From an uncultured bacterium (GTDB taxonomy: Bacteria > Bacillota > Clostridia > Lachnospirales > Lachnospiraceae), in contig CAMTMP010000001.1 in NCBI GenBank assembly GCA_947073545.1, positions 272,871 through 336,870 of the forward strand: 64,000 nt of DNA. Reading direction: 5' to 3'. Of the stretch, positions 44,236 through 53,491 are shown in pieces. Numbering within the stretch: the first letter of the stretch is position 1; each line of letters begins with the position of its first letter. The notes under the pieces were generated by a model. The model did not search any database. It saw only the letters and a list, made by a program, of their open reading frames with translations, and was not told the origin of the DNA. Made by a program: the position numbers and the translations under genes.

Positions 44236-44287
44236 ATAATCTGTATTGTGGAGGACGATGTACAGCGTGTTTCACAATGCAGATTAT
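44236..44287 (+). promoter_or_regulatory. 15-bp inverted repeat between kinase and ABC genes
   Basis: ATAATCTGTATTGTG (44236-44250) pairs with CACAATGCAGATTAT (44273-44287) with one mismatch. It may form a terminator-like hairpin (the right arm runs into TTTT) or be a binding site for the response regulator upstream of the transporter genes. Confidence 0.45.
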
Positions 44288-44367
44288 TTTGATAAAAGTA
44301 AAGTCAGGCGTATGAGAATGCGCGGCGCGGAACAAGCAGCTTTTATCACACGAAAAGGAGGAAGACC

Positions 44368-45045
44368 ATGACGATTCTGTCAACAAAGGATTTAAAAAAA
44401 GTATACGGCTCGGGTGAGAACGAAGTTCACGCTCTTGACGGGGTAAATTTTGAAGTGGAAAAGGGTGAGTTTGTGGCCATTGTGGGAACATCCGGCAGCG
44501 GGAAGAGCACGCTCCTTCACATGCTGGGCGGGCTTGACCGTCCGACTTCCGGCGGCGTTACGGTGGACGGCAAGGAGATTTTTACGTTGAAGGACGAGGA
44601 ACTGACAATTTTCCGCCGCAGGAAGATCGGCTTTGTATTCCAGAATTACAATCTGGTGCCGGTATTGAATGTCTATGAAAATATTCTTCTCCCGGTACAG
44701 CTTGACGGGGGCAGCCCCGACCAGAATTATATCAAAGAAATTATAGACACACTGGGGCTCTCTTCAAAACTCAGCAATCTGCCGAACAATCTTTCCGGCG
44801 GGCAGCAGCAGAGGGTGGCGATCGCCCGCGCGCTGGCGTCGAAGCCCGCCATTATTCTGGCGGATGAGCCGACGGGAAATCTGGATTCCAAGACGAGTCA
44901 GGACGTGTTGAGTCTGCTGAAGGTGACGGGGCAGAAATTCTCGCAGACGATTGTAATGATTACGCACAACGAGGCGATCGCGCAGATGGCGGACCGGGTG
45001 ATCCGCATAGAAGACGGGAAGATTGAGAGGAGAATACTAGCATGA
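44368..45045 (+). CDS. MacB/LolD-type ABC transporter ATP-binding protein
   Basis: A 225-residue ATPase with Walker [25 protein letters not shown], Walker [16 protein letters not shown] and ITHNE. This is the LolD/MacB/BceA group that works with FtsX-like permeases. AAAAGGAGGAAGACC precedes the ATG. It overlaps the permease gene by four bases (ATGA). Together with the upstream two-component system the arrangement recalls antimicrobial-peptide detoxification modules. Confidence 0.9.
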   Translation: MTILSTKDLKKVYGSGENEVHALDGVNFEVEKGEFVAIVGTSGSGKSTLLHMLGGLDRPTSGGVTVDGKEIFTLKDEELTIFRRRKIGFVFQNYNLVPVLNVYENILLPVQLDGGSPDQNYIKEIIDTLGLSSKLSNLPNNLSGGQQQRVAIARALASKPAIILADEPTGNLDSKTSQDVLSLLKVTGQKFSQTIVMITHNEAIAQMADRVIRIEDGKIERRILA

Positions 45046-47681
45046 ATGTTTCCAACAGAAAAATCATCCGCCGTCTCAGCATAGCAAGCTTCAAGGCGGC
45101 GAAGATCAGAAATATTATCACGGTGGCGGCGATTGCGCTGACTACGATACTGTTTACGGTACTTTTTACGGTGGGCATGTCCATGAAGCACGGCTTTGAG
45201 CAGTCGAATTTCCGGCAGGTGGGCGGTTACAGCCACGGCGGGTTTAAGTATCTGACGAAGGAGCAGTTTGATGAATTAAAAGATGATCCGCTGATTAAGG
45301 AATACGGAAATCGGATATTCTGTGGTATGCCGGAGAAGGAGCCTTTCCATAAAAGCCATGTGGAGGTCAGTTACTGCGACGAAAACACGGCAAAATGGAT
45401 GTTTTTGGAACCAATCGAAGGGCGGCTCCCCAAAGAGGGTACCAACGAGGCGGCTACGGATTTGAGAGTCCTCTCCCTGTTGGGGGTGGAGCCTGTCATC
45501 GGTAATGAGTTCACCATGACGTTTCTGGTGGATGGGGAGGAGACGACGGAAACCTTTACGCTGTGCGGCTATTGGGATTATGATGAAATAATCGTGGCAA
45601 ACCATGTACTCATTCCCGAAAGCCGGACGCAGGAGATTTTTGAGAAGCTGGGTACGCAGGGTGAGGATGGCATGACCAGTTTCCGGAATTTGAACGTGAT
45701 GTTCAAAAACGCCTCCAACATAGAGGAAAATATGAACACCATTCTGGAGCGACATGGCTATCAGTCGGAAGGGTTGGATCAAGGGGATAACTATATCCGA
45801 ACTGGCGTTAACTGGGCTTATATGTCGGCACAGTTTGAGGATTCCCTTGATATTTCTACGGTGCTTGCCCTGGCTGCGGTGATGCTGCTGATTATTTTTA
45901 CGGGCTATCTGATTATCTACAATATTTTTCAGATATCGGTGTCAAACGACGTGCGGTTTTACGGGCTGTTAAAGACCATCGGTACCACGGGGCGGCAAAT
46001 TAAGCGGATTATTTCCATGCAGGCGTTTCTGCTTTCGGCGCTGGGGATTCCGATCGGTCTGGTTCTGGGCTATGGTGTGGGCGTATTTATGACGGGCGTT
46101 GTGGTGTCCCAGCTGGATGGCATAGAATTGACTTATTCGGTCAGTCCTGTAATCTTTCTCGGTGCGGCGGCATTCTCTTTTGTGACGGTCTGGCTGTCCA
46201 GCAGGAAACCCCGCAGGATGGCGGCGAAAATATCCCCTGTGGAGGCGGTGCGCTACACGGAAGGAGCCGGGACGAAAAAGAAGAGCAGGAAAGGGGAGAA
46301 GGGCGCGTCCATCTTCCGCATGGCGATGGCTAACCTTGGCAGAAATAAGAGCAAGACCGCGATTACGGTCATTTCTATGTCCTTTGCGGTGGTGATTCTG
46401 AATATTACTTTTATTCTGGCAAACGGCTTTGATATGGATAAATACTTAAACCGGGTGGTAGCAGATTTTATCATTGCACAAGCGCCTTATTTTCAGGCGT
46501 CTGCCTTTGACAAGACAGGAATTTTGCCGGAGGAAGTTGTTTCGCAGATTGAGGCCCTTGACGGGGTGAAAGGCGGCAGGACTTATCAGAAAACATTTGA
46601 GGCGCAGGAGTTTGTCCCAGAGGAGTGGGTACGGAAGCAGAACGGAAAATATGGAAGTTCGGAGCAGGTGGATCGCTATGTGGAGATGCTGGAAAAGGTG
46701 GGCGGCATGCGCGCCGACCGGGTGCAGCTTTACGGGATGGAGGACTTTGTGCTGGATAAGCTTCCTGTGATTGAAGGCGACCTCAGTAAGTTAAAAGAGG
46801 GCGGCAATTATGTGGCTGCTGTTTACAGTGACGATGACTACGGCAATCTCCATGAGGATTCCCACTGGGCGAAGCTGGGGGACAAAATAACCATCCGCTA
46901 TGTGAAGGAGTATGAATATTTTAACCCGGAAACCGGAGAGATTTACGGGGAGGACGAGGACCTAAGCGAAAGCAATAAGCCGTATTGGACGAGAGCCAAG
47001 ATATATGAGGATAAGGCATATGAGGTAGCGGCTCTGGTGACTGTGCCGGGAAAGATTTCTTACCGCTATTATGGGGCGGATGAGTTCGTGATGGGCGCGG
47101 ACACTTTTAAACGGGATTCCGGCACATCGGATATTCTCTATTACGCCTTTGACTGCGAGGACGACAAGGTGGTGCAGGTGGAACGGTGGATGCAGGACTT
47201 TGCGGGCGGGGACGATTCCATGTACGACTATGAGAGCAGGAAGAGTGAGGAGGAAGAGTTTTACGGTTTCCGCAATATGTTTGTGATGGTGGGCAGCGGT
47301 GCGGCGCTGATCGTAGGCATGGTCGGTATCCTGAATTTCTTAAATGCGATACTCACGGGCATTATGGCGAGGAAGCGAGAGTTTGCGGTGCTGCAGTCTG
47401 TGGGCATGACAGGAAAACAGCTCAATCGGATGCTGATTACGGAGGGTATGGTGTTCGCGGGCAGTTCCGTTGTGATTACCTTGATTCTGACCGTTGTCAT
47501 GGGACCGCTGGCCAGTGACGTTTTGGAGGGGATGTTCTGGTTTTTCAGCTACCATTTCACCGTAACGCCGATCATTGTGGTAGCGCCTGTGTTTCTGGTA
47601 ATCGGAGCGGTGATTCCGCTGTTGTCCTATCATTATGTGGCAAAACGGCCCGTGGTGGAGAGACTGAGGGAGGCAGAATAA
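45042..47681 (+). CDS. FtsX-like ABC transporter permease
   Basis: An 879-residue permease with four-helix FtsX modules at both ends. The first membrane helix is near residue 30 (ITVAAIALTTILFTVLFTVG) and the first FtsX module is around 270-385 (YNIFQISVSNDVRFYGLLKT). Another helix lies near 445, and a second module at the C-terminus (MVGILNFLNAILTGIMARKR, VLQSVGMTGKQLNRMLI). Large extracellular domains lie between, the second about 280 residues. Such mechanotransmission permeases move peptides or lipoproteins or signal to kinases. It is longer than BceB-type permeases (about 650). Confidence 0.9.
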   Translation: MNVSNRKIIRRLSIASFKAAKIRNIITVAAIALTTILFTVLFTVGMSMKHGFEQSNFRQVGGYSHGGFKYLTKEQFDELKDDPLIKEYGNRIFCGMPEKEPFHKSHVEVSYCDENTAKWMFLEPIEGRLPKEGTNEAATDLRVLSLLGVEPVIGNEFTMTFLVDGEETTETFTLCGYWDYDEIIVANHVLIPESRTQEIFEKLGTQGEDGMTSFRNLNVMFKNASNIEENMNTILERHGYQSEGLDQGDNYIRTGVNWAYMSAQFEDSLDISTVLALAAVMLLIIFTGYLIIYNIFQISVSNDVRFYGLLKTIGTTGRQIKRIISMQAFLLSALGIPIGLVLGYGVGVFMTGVVVSQLDGIELTYSVSPVIFLGAAAFSFVTVWLSSRKPRRMAAKISPVEAVRYTEGAGTKKKSRKGEKGASIFRMAMANLGRNKSKTAITVISMSFAVVILNITFILANGFDMDKYLNRVVADFIIAQAPYFQASAFDKTGILPEEVVSQIEALDGVKGGRTYQKTFEAQEFVPEEWVRKQNGKYGSSEQVDRYVEMLEKVGGMRADRVQLYGMEDFVLDKLPVIEGDLSKLKEGGNYVAAVYSDDDYGNLHEDSHWAKLGDKITIRYVKEYEYFNPETGEIYGEDEDLSESNKPYWTRAKIYEDKAYEVAALVTVPGKISYRYYGADEFVMGADTFKRDSGTSDILYYAFDCEDDKVVQVERWMQDFAGGDDSMYDYESRKSEEEEFYGFRNMFVMVGSGAALIVGMVGILNFLNAILTGIMARKREFAVLQSVGMTGKQLNRMLITEGMVFAGSSVVITLILTVVMGPLASDVLEGMFWFFSYHFTVTPIIVVAPVFLVIGAVIPLLSYHYVAKRPVVERLREAE

Positions 47682-47782
47682 AAGTGATTTGGCAGATGTA
47701 GTTTGTACCAATGTAAGTTCCCAAATTAAAAAATAAGTAAAAATGTTACAAAAGACATATTTATTTCTTTGCCGTATTCATA

Positions 47783-47788
47783 TATAAT
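47783..47788 (+). promoter_or_regulatory. Putative -10 of the flagellin gene
   Basis: A TATAAT box lies about 80 bp before the flagellin ATG, with a poor -35 (TTTATT) 17 bp upstream. A sigma-28 promoter (TAAA, then GCCGATAA) was looked for; only a partial GCCGTATT (47771-47778) was seen, so the sigma factor used is undecided. Confidence 0.35.
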
Positions 47789-47866
47789 ATACATTAGCTA
47801 TACCTATAAAATGAAAAACGGTAATAGGACATGGCTGGGGAGTTCATGGCCTATGGAGGGAACTTG

Positions 47867-49312
47867 ATGATTGTAAAGCACAACATGGATGCGTGGAATG
47901 CGAATAGAATGTTTGGCCAGACACAGAAGGCAAAAGGCAAAAACATGGAAAAGCTTTCATCAGGCTATAAGATTAACCGTGCGTCGGATGATGCGGCGGG
48001 ACTTTCCATATCCGAAAAGATGAGAAGACAGGTCAGAGGGCTCTCACAGGCGTCTGCCAATTCGCAGGAGGGCATTTCTCTGGTACAGATTGCGGACGGT
48101 GCGATGGAGGAAGTTCAGGACATGCTCCATCGGGGATCGGAGTTGTGTATTAAAGCAGCAACCGGGACTTTGACGCTTACTGACAGAAACTATATCCAGA
48201 TGGAGCTTGATCAGATTAAGCGGGAGATCAACAGCATCGGTGAGAGAACCACTTACAATGAAATACCGATTCTTCTAGGATCTATGCCTCAGCTTGTAGA
48301 CGGAGATCCGTCGATTATTGCGGTTGGTGGTCTGCCGAAGTGGGTGCCGGTAGGTTCGAAAAATAATCTGAATGAGGAATGGACTACGCAGGAGACTTAC
48401 CAATATGTAGATGCGAACGGACAGCTTGCGACACAGGCGATTAACATTACCCATGAGGCGGCTACGATAGATTTCCGGCAGTTTAACGGGTCGCAGAGCC
48501 AGATTAATGAATTGATTGGAAACGGGTTTTACAGTACTTGTTGTACTTGTACCAGACATTACAGTATCCGGTTCACGGGCGGGACTTCCAGCAGTATGGA
48601 GATCAGCGGCGGTCATTTCATATATAACATTGGAATTGACGGAGCGAAGAATGCCAGCGATCTGATTCAGCGGATCATTCAGGGAACGGATAACGGAAAT
48701 CCGCGTCAACATTTTACAAAAATGGTGGACAATAATGGCATATTAGTTGTCTATGACGATAGGAGCAATGCAGCGTATCCCAAGGTGCCGGGCACTACGC
48801 CCGGAACTTGGGTTGGATGGAAGAATGCGCAGTTTATGATTCAGGCCCGTGAGATATATGGGCGTTTTGGACCGGGTGTCGCCCATTCCATTGATGAAAT
48901 GAGGGATTTTGTCAGAAAGAATCAGGTGCATATACAGGTGGGAGCCGAAGCCGGACAGCATCTTGAAATAGCGTTGCCGTTTATTTCCACTTTTGTAATG
49001 GGAGTCAGTCAGGTGGATGCGAGGACTCAGGATGGAGCCAGTGCCGGAATCGTTGCCTTTAAGGAGGCGCTGGAGTATGTAAGCGGAGAGAGAAGCCGGA
49101 TGGGGGCATATCAGAACCGTCTGGAACATATCATTAACAATTTGGACAATGTGGTTGAAAATACGCAGGCATCGGAGTCATGGATTCGTGACGCTGATGT
49201 GGCAAAATCAATGGTTGAGTTTGTAACGAATCAGGTTTTGTCGCAGACCGGGCAGTTTATGTTAGCACAGAGTAATCAAAACAGGGATGGGATATTAAGC
49301 CTGCTGCAGTAA
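47867..49312 (+). CDS. Flagellin
   Basis: A 481-residue flagellin, the filament subunit. The conserved N-terminus (MIVKHNMDAWNANRMFG, LSSGYKINRASDDAAGLSIS, QVRGLSQASANSQEGISLVQ) and C-terminus (GAYQNRLEHIINNLDNVVEN, MVEFVTNQVLSQTGQFML) form the D0/D1 core. The central 250 residues are variable and hold an unusual cysteine cluster, GFYSTCCTCTRHYSIRF. The ATG at 47867 is chosen because GGAGGG lies six bases before it. No other flagellar structural genes are in the window, so this is a stand-alone filament gene with its own terminator. Confidence 0.9.
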   Translation: MIVKHNMDAWNANRMFGQTQKAKGKNMEKLSSGYKINRASDDAAGLSISEKMRRQVRGLSQASANSQEGISLVQIADGAMEEVQDMLHRGSELCIKAATGTLTLTDRNYIQMELDQIKREINSIGERTTYNEIPILLGSMPQLVDGDPSIIAVGGLPKWVPVGSKNNLNEEWTTQETYQYVDANGQLATQAINITHEAATIDFRQFNGSQSQINELIGNGFYSTCCTCTRHYSIRFTGGTSSSMEISGGHFIYNIGIDGAKNASDLIQRIIQGTDNGNPRQHFTKMVDNNGILVVYDDRSNAAYPKVPGTTPGTWVGWKNAQFMIQAREIYGRFGPGVAHSIDEMRDFVRKNQVHIQVGAEAGQHLEIALPFISTFVMGVSQVDARTQDGASAGIVAFKEALEYVSGERSRMGAYQNRLEHIINNLDNVVENTQASESWIRDADVAKSMVEFVTNQVLSQTGQFMLAQSNQNRDGILSLLQ

Positions 49313-49335
49313 CCGGAGAAGAAAAATGAAAAAAT

Positions 49336-49372
49336 ACGCCTTCGGTTTGTAAATAATCGGAGGCGTTTTTTT
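49336..49372 (+). terminator. Intrinsic terminator of the flagellin gene
   Basis: ACGCCTTCG (49336-49344) pairs with CGGAGGCGT (49358-49366), followed by seven T. A classic rho-independent terminator. Confidence 0.9.
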
Positions 49373-49522
49373 ATAAAAACGGACATTATAACAGTAAAAA
49401 TATTTTTTCCCTACATTTTTCCAAATAAGAGGTTGCGCGAAGGGTTAAAAATGAGTTATAGTATAGTAGAAGAATTAGCATCGAGATAGTGCAATTATTT
49501 ATGAGAAGGATGTAGCAGACGT

Positions 49523-50125
49523 ATGGGACAACTGGCACCACTAGATCAGGACAAAATGGCGGAGGCAGCACATATTTGCATGTCTCATTCCGCGACCTCT
49601 TTAAATACATTGACGAGACAGGTTATCAAGGTCAGCCCGCCCTCGGTGAAGGTTGTGAACAGTGCGGATATTAAAAATATTTTGACAGCGTTTGGCATGG
49701 GCAGCGTTACGGTTCAGATTGATTACAAAGACGACTTTCATGGCAATAATCTTTTGATGCTTAAGGAAAATGACGTGAAGGTAATTATGGATCTAATGAT
49801 GGGAGGCGCGGGCACGGCAGTACCCGGCGAACTCAATGAAATGCACTTGTCCTGTGTATCTGAGGTCATGAATCAGATGATGGGGTCTTCTGCTATTTCT
49901 CTTACGGAGATGATCAACAAAACGGTGGACATCAATCCGCCAAAGGCGACCTTAGTAAACGCGAAAGAGGACGTTGATTCCATAGATATTCTTCCTTTTC
50001 CCGGGGATCAGATGGTGATTATCCTTTCCCGCTTTGAGGCGGCGAAGATGTTCAAGGGGATCATGATCCGTATTTTTCCGATGGAGGAGGCACGGTTTAT
50101 CTGTGATAATTTCAAAACGCGTTAA
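49523..50125 (+). CDS. CheC/FliY-like protein (CheC domain without the FliN/SpoA part)
   Basis: A 200-residue protein with two CheC-type repeats. The LNEMHLSCVSEVMNQMMGSS stretch matches the active-site helix of FliY/CheC (conserved Glu and Asn), and VDINPPKATLV matches the strand after it. The N-terminal motif is partly changed. FliY proteins normally carry a C-terminal FliN-like SpoA domain, and none is present here. Members dephosphorylate CheY-P or help build the motor switch. AAGGATG lies about 12 bases before the ATG. Its location next to flagellin fits a motility role. Confidence 0.8.
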   Translation: MGQLAPLDQDKMAEAAHICMSHSATSLNTLTRQVIKVSPPSVKVVNSADIKNILTAFGMGSVTVQIDYKDDFHGNNLLMLKENDVKVIMDLMMGGAGTAVPGELNEMHLSCVSEVMNQMMGSSAISLTEMINKTVDINPPKATLVNAKEDVDSIDILPFPGDQMVIILSRFEAAKMFKGIMIRIFPMEEARFICDNFKTR

Positions 50126-50294
50126 ATGTAAGGCGCAGAATCATCAATGTTTGTGTGAGAGAAACCAATAATTTTGTAAGGGGTATTTTTCAGGAATCGC
50201 TTTTTCAGACATCTTTTATTAGCAAATTTTCACAACAGAAGAGACGGCTTACACCATAAAATGTGCCGAAAATGATTTTTTGTTCCGAAAGTAC

Positions 50295-50323
50295 TTACGA
50301 GGAAGTTTGTGAAGTGTTACAAT
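50295..50323 (+). promoter_or_regulatory. Promoter of the CarD-like gene
   Basis: TTACGA (50295-50300), 17 bp, TACAAT (50318-50323), followed by a leader of about 95 bases. Otherwise the 296 bp between 50126 and 50421 contain no gene that I can support. Confidence 0.5.
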
Positions 50324-50421
50324 GAAACTAGGGGTACTGCGGATCGGTGCACTGTGATTATGGATAAGCCGCCGCAATTGGAGCTGTCAACTGGCAAGTG
50401 CTAGAAAAGTTGGAGGGTGCT

Positions 50422-50937
50422 ATGTTTGAGAAGGGTGAACTGATCATGTGCGGCGGACATGGTGTCTGTCGTGTTATTGACATTACAGGAAATCCGATTG
50501 ACCGGTCGGATTTAAAGAAGAAGTATTATGTGTTGGAGCCGGTTTTTGAGAAAGCCAGCACGATTTACACGCCTGTGGACAATGAAAAGATTGTCATGCG
50601 CAGGATTATGAACAGGGATGAGGCGGAGAAGCTGATTGCGCAGATCGAGGAGATCGATACCGTGTGGATTCAGGAGGAGAAGCGCAGGGAACAGACTTAT
50701 AAGGAAGCCATTCGTACTTACGACTCCAGAAGTCTGGTGCAGATTATAAAGACGCTTTATAAGCGGAAGAGGAGCCGTATTAACGAAGGAAAGAAAGTTC
50801 TTTCTTCTGATGAGCAGTATCTGCACAAGGCGGAAGAACTGCTTTACAGTGAAATGTCTCTGGCGCTTTCCATTCCGAAGAATGAAGTGGAGTCTTATAT
50901 AGCCAAAGCGGTGGACAAGCAGAAAGTTACGGTATAA
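50422..50937 (+). CDS. CarD-family transcriptional regulator
   Basis: A 171-residue CarD/CdnL-like protein. The N-terminal RNA polymerase-interacting domain is clear (FEKGELIMCGGHGVCRVIDI, KKYYVLEPVF, STIYTPVDN) and the C-terminal helical domain is charged (LVQIIKTLYKRKRSRI, YLHKAEELLYSEMSLAL). Such proteins bind the polymerase beta subunit and stabilise open complexes at rRNA and other promoters. The ATG at 50422 has GGAGGG four bases upstream. A strong terminator follows. Confidence 0.9.
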   Translation: MFEKGELIMCGGHGVCRVIDITGNPIDRSDLKKKYYVLEPVFEKASTIYTPVDNEKIVMRRIMNRDEAEKLIAQIEEIDTVWIQEEKRREQTYKEAIRTYDSRSLVQIIKTLYKRKRSRINEGKKVLSSDEQYLHKAEELLYSEMSLALSIPKNEVESYIAKAVDKQKVTV

Positions 50938-50970
50938 AATCAGGTGTTAGGGAATTCAATATGGATGATC

Positions 50971-51014
50971 AAAGAACTTCTATAAGGCGGCTGCCGGGTG
51001 GAAGTTCTTTTTTT
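50971..51014 (+). terminator. Intrinsic terminator after the CarD-like gene
   Basis: AAAGAACTTC (50971-50980) pairs with GAAGTTCTTT (51001-51010), with an inner GC-rich part and a T-run to 51014. Confidence 0.8.
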
Positions 51015-51116
51015 GCAAATAAATAATAAGTCAGGGGCACCATTTTACAGCCTGATGCGTGTTATGAGTAGAGGACTCGAAAACGTAAAATCCATGGATT
51101 GGAAAGGCGAATATTT

Positions 51117-51572
51117 ATGACAACGGAGGAAGTGGTTAAAATGTACAGTCTCATGCTCTACCGCATCTGCGTGGTTATGCTGGGAAACGACGCGGATGCG
51201 CAGGACGCGGTGCAGGATACGATATGCAGATATCTGGAATGTAAGAAGAAATTTCATGACCGGGAACATGAAAAGGCATGGCTGATTAAGGTGGCGCAGA
51301 ACCGCTGCCGCGATATGCGGCGATTTCAGATACGGCATCCGAAAGTATCGCTTGAAGAGATTAATGTAAGCTATGAAAATCCGGAGTACAGTCATGTACT
51401 TTCGGAACTGGTCAGTCTGCCGCTTCCTGTCAAGTCGGCGGTGTATCTGTATTATATAGAAGGATACAAAACGGCAGAAGTGTCGGAAATACTTGGAATT
51501 TCCGTTAATGCGGTGAAAAAACGTCTGCAGAGAGGACGGAAACTGCTTCGTCTGCGGCTGGAGGAGAACTGA
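51117..51572 (+). CDS. ECF-type RNA polymerase sigma factor (second in window)
   Basis: A 151-residue ECF sigma factor. Region 2 is DADAQDAVQDTICRYLE with KAWLIKVAQNRCRDMRR, and region 4 is YIEGYKTAEVSEILGISVNA with VKKRLQRGRKLLRLRL. The ATG at 51117 is preferred over a TTG at 51099, since AAAGG lies before it. The anti-sigma gene follows 86 bp downstream. It differs from the first ECF factor in sequence and length, so they are separate systems. Confidence 0.9.
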   Translation: MTTEEVVKMYSLMLYRICVVMLGNDADAQDAVQDTICRYLECKKKFHDREHEKAWLIKVAQNRCRDMRRFQIRHPKVSLEEINVSYENPEYSHVLSELVSLPLPVKSAVYLYYIEGYKTAEVSEILGISVNAVKKRLQRGRKLLRLRLEEN

Positions 51573-51658
51573 TTTGCGCAGATTTGGAAAACTGATCCGG
51601 GAAGAGAAGAAAGCAGGAAAAGCAGTTTCTGTAAGAGGCAGAGAAAGGACGATGGCGT

Positions 51659-52852
51659 ATGAATATTACAGATTTAAAGAATGCGGTGAACGGGATAGAT
51701 TTTGACAAAAAAAAGCAGGAGCAGATGATTCTGGAGATCCAGGAAAAGAAAAGACCGCGCAGATATATGGGAGCCATGCGCGTGGCGGCAGCCGCTGCTG
51801 TCTGTGTTCTGACAGTGGGGCTTCTCAGTATGCCCGTGCGTGCGGTGGTAAATTCCCTGCTGCAGGAGCGGATGGAGAGTCTGCCGAAGGAGGAGGTTGC
51901 CCGGATTACCAATCAGATACAGGAACAGCAGACCGAGGCGAACAGTTCCTCAAGAGAGTACACAGAGGGGGAAAAGGAACGCAGGGGCAGCCTCTATGCG
52001 AAGTATATGAACGGTCTTTTTCCGACAGGCGAGCTGACACTGGTGGACAGCGAGGAGGAGGCAAAAGAGCATGAGTTTTGTTTTCTGACGACTACGGGGG
52101 TCTTTTATCTGCCGGCGAACAGGGAATTGACGGACGAAGAGATTCTTCAAAAGATTGACTTTGAGAGAAAGCAGGATTATGCTTTGCAGGAGCAGCGTGC
52201 CGAAGAACTGGCGGAGAAAAAACAGATCAAAGAGGTGGCTGCATCCGGCGGCATCACGGAAGAGCAGGCGGTGGAGACTGCGACAAGATATTTGCGGCAG
52301 GTGTTCGGGCTTGACGGGAGCGGTATGGAGCTAAATCACTATTATAATGAGTCTGCTGTGGAACCGGTAATTGATGCAGACACATACTGCGTGAACTGGA
52401 GCGATTATGGAAATTACCGATATTATTATTTTCATATTGACGCGTCGGACGGCACATTGCGTTCCCTGTCGTACAGCCACGATATCCAGGAAGCCGAGGC
52501 GCTCAGACCCACTGTCTCAGAGGCGTCGGGAAAAATTGCCAATATCAAGAGGCAGGCGCAGGACTTTTTGGAGGAAAAGCTGAAAATCCGGGAAAGCTAT
52601 AAAGAAGTGAAGAGTTATTATAGGGTGAACGTTACGGATGAAATGGTGAGCAGGCTGGTTGATGTACTGTTGGTCGGGGAGGACGGTGCGTCGTATCTGG
52701 TGGCGTGCAGATGGAACGGGGAAGCGGACGATTTCTCAGTGACGACGAAGGAGGAGTATGAGGAGCGGCTTCGGGAAGAGGTGGAACTAAGTATTTATTA
52801 TTATGAAACAAGGGAAGAAAGAGAAGTAGAAATTGAGATCGTGGAAAACTAA
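51659..52852 (+). CDS. Membrane anti-sigma-like protein with extracellular PepSY/YcdB-like region
   Basis: A 397-residue single-pass protein. The N-terminal cytoplasmic part has about 37 residues, followed by a membrane helix near 42-60 (AAAAAVCVLTVGLLSM). The long extracellular region includes ITEEQAVETATRYLRQVFG and YYYFHIDASDGTLRSLSYS, of the PepSY/YcdB type. Pairing with the ECF factor just upstream suggests an anti-sigma or co-sensor role. The start lies about 10 bases after AAAGGA. A terminator follows its stop. Confidence 0.75.
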   Translation: MNITDLKNAVNGIDFDKKKQEQMILEIQEKKRPRRYMGAMRVAAAAAVCVLTVGLLSMPVRAVVNSLLQERMESLPKEEVARITNQIQEQQTEANSSSREYTEGEKERRGSLYAKYMNGLFPTGELTLVDSEEEAKEHEFCFLTTTGVFYLPANRELTDEEILQKIDFERKQDYALQEQRAEELAEKKQIKEVAASGGITEEQAVETATRYLRQVFGLDGSGMELNHYYNESAVEPVIDADTYCVNWSDYGNYRYYYFHIDASDGTLRSLSYSHDIQEAEALRPTVSEASGKIANIKRQAQDFLEEKLKIRESYKEVKSYYRVNVTDEMVSRLVDVLLVGEDGASYLVACRWNGEADDFSVTTKEEYEERLREEVELSIYYYETREEREVEIEIVEN

Positions 52853-52870
52853 AGGATAGATGGCATAAAG

Positions 52871-52898
52871 AAACCGGGTGCTTGTACACCCGGTTTTT
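52871..52898. terminator. Intrinsic terminator between anti-sigma and comFB-like genes
   Basis: AAACCGGGTG (52871-52880) pairs perfectly with CACCCGGTTT (52887-52896), followed by a short T-run. It separates convergent genes and may act both ways. Confidence 0.85.
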
Positions 52899-52918
52899 GG
52901 CTTATGGGCCAGATAAAA

Positions 52919-53188
52919 TCAGTTGTGCTGTGGATGCGAACCGATTTTATTGATCGCGGACATCACGGTGGCCAGAATTTCTACTTCAGCCTGTGGCTGA
53001 TAGTTGTTAAGTTTCTGAAAAAGTGCGCCGGTATCTGTACGCACATACTGGGGTGAAAGTCTGTTCAATGCATAGGACATCATGTCCAACTTGCAGTTAT
53101 CACAGGAACAAACTTCGGGCATCGTGGGAAGCAGTTTCTTTAACTGGTATTCCACGGCATCTTCCATGATATTTTTTAAGCCTTCCAT
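52919..53188 (-). CDS. ComFB-family late competence protein
   Basis: An 89-residue ComFB homologue. The family zinc-like motif is VCSCDNCKLDMMSYALNRLS, followed by PQYV. ComFB is encoded in the Bacillus comF operon with unclear function; some cyanobacterial relatives bind cyclic dinucleotides. GGGAGG lies upstream of the ATG. It is a single-gene transcript here with its own promoter. Confidence 0.85.
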   Translation of the reverse strand: MEGLKNIMEDAVEYQLKKLLPTMPEVCSCDNCKLDMMSYALNRLSPQYVRTDTGALFQKLNNYQPQAEVEILATVMSAINKIGSHPQHN

Positions 53189-53220
53189 TCCGAACCTCCC
53201 TCATTAAGATAGACACCTCT

Positions 53221-53249
53221 ATATTAGTATATTTTCCCCAAAGAATCAA
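53221..53249 (-). promoter_or_regulatory. Promoter of the ComFB-like gene
   Basis: On the minus strand TTGATT (53244-53249) and TAATAT (53221-53226) are 17 bp apart. Confidence 0.5.
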
Positions 53250-53404
53250 TTCCTATTTCACGGGAAATTGGTGAAAAGAGAAGAAATGGCAGTTTTTGTG
53301 CAATATTACCCGCACTTGCTTTTTCTTGAAAGCGTGGTATTATAAATTCGGTAACTCTTGCCGCGCCTTCGGAATGCGGCTTAAACGATATGGAGGAACA
53401 AAGA

Positions 53405-53488
53405 TTGAAAATTAAAATTTGCGGGATTTGTGCCTGTGCGGTGCTTGCCGCAAACTCGATATGCGAAAAAAGCGCAGAAAAGGGGTAA
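53405..53488 (+). CDS. Small Cys-rich peptide upstream of the metal exporter
   Basis: A 27-residue frame starting at TTG 53405, with GGAGGA seven bases upstream, and ending at TAA 53486-53488, three bases before the exporter ATG. An in-frame ATG at 53390 is also possible. It contains ICGICACAVLAAN and a fourth Cys. The spacing of cysteines, the good ribosome binding site and the tight coupling to a metal exporter suggest a leader peptide or metal-binding peptide. It could also be chance. Confidence 0.4.
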   Translation: MKIKICGICACAVLAANSICEKSAEKG

Positions 53489-53491
53489 AAA

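Noticed and set aside
47740..47830. Sigma-28 promoter for flagellin
   Set aside because: GCCGTATT is only a partial match to the -10 consensus and no TAAA lies at the right distance, so the call could not be made.
51573..51700. A TTG-started frame between the ECF sigma and anti-sigma genes
   Set aside because: About 43 codons, overlapping the anti-sigma start, with no known family and only a weak start.
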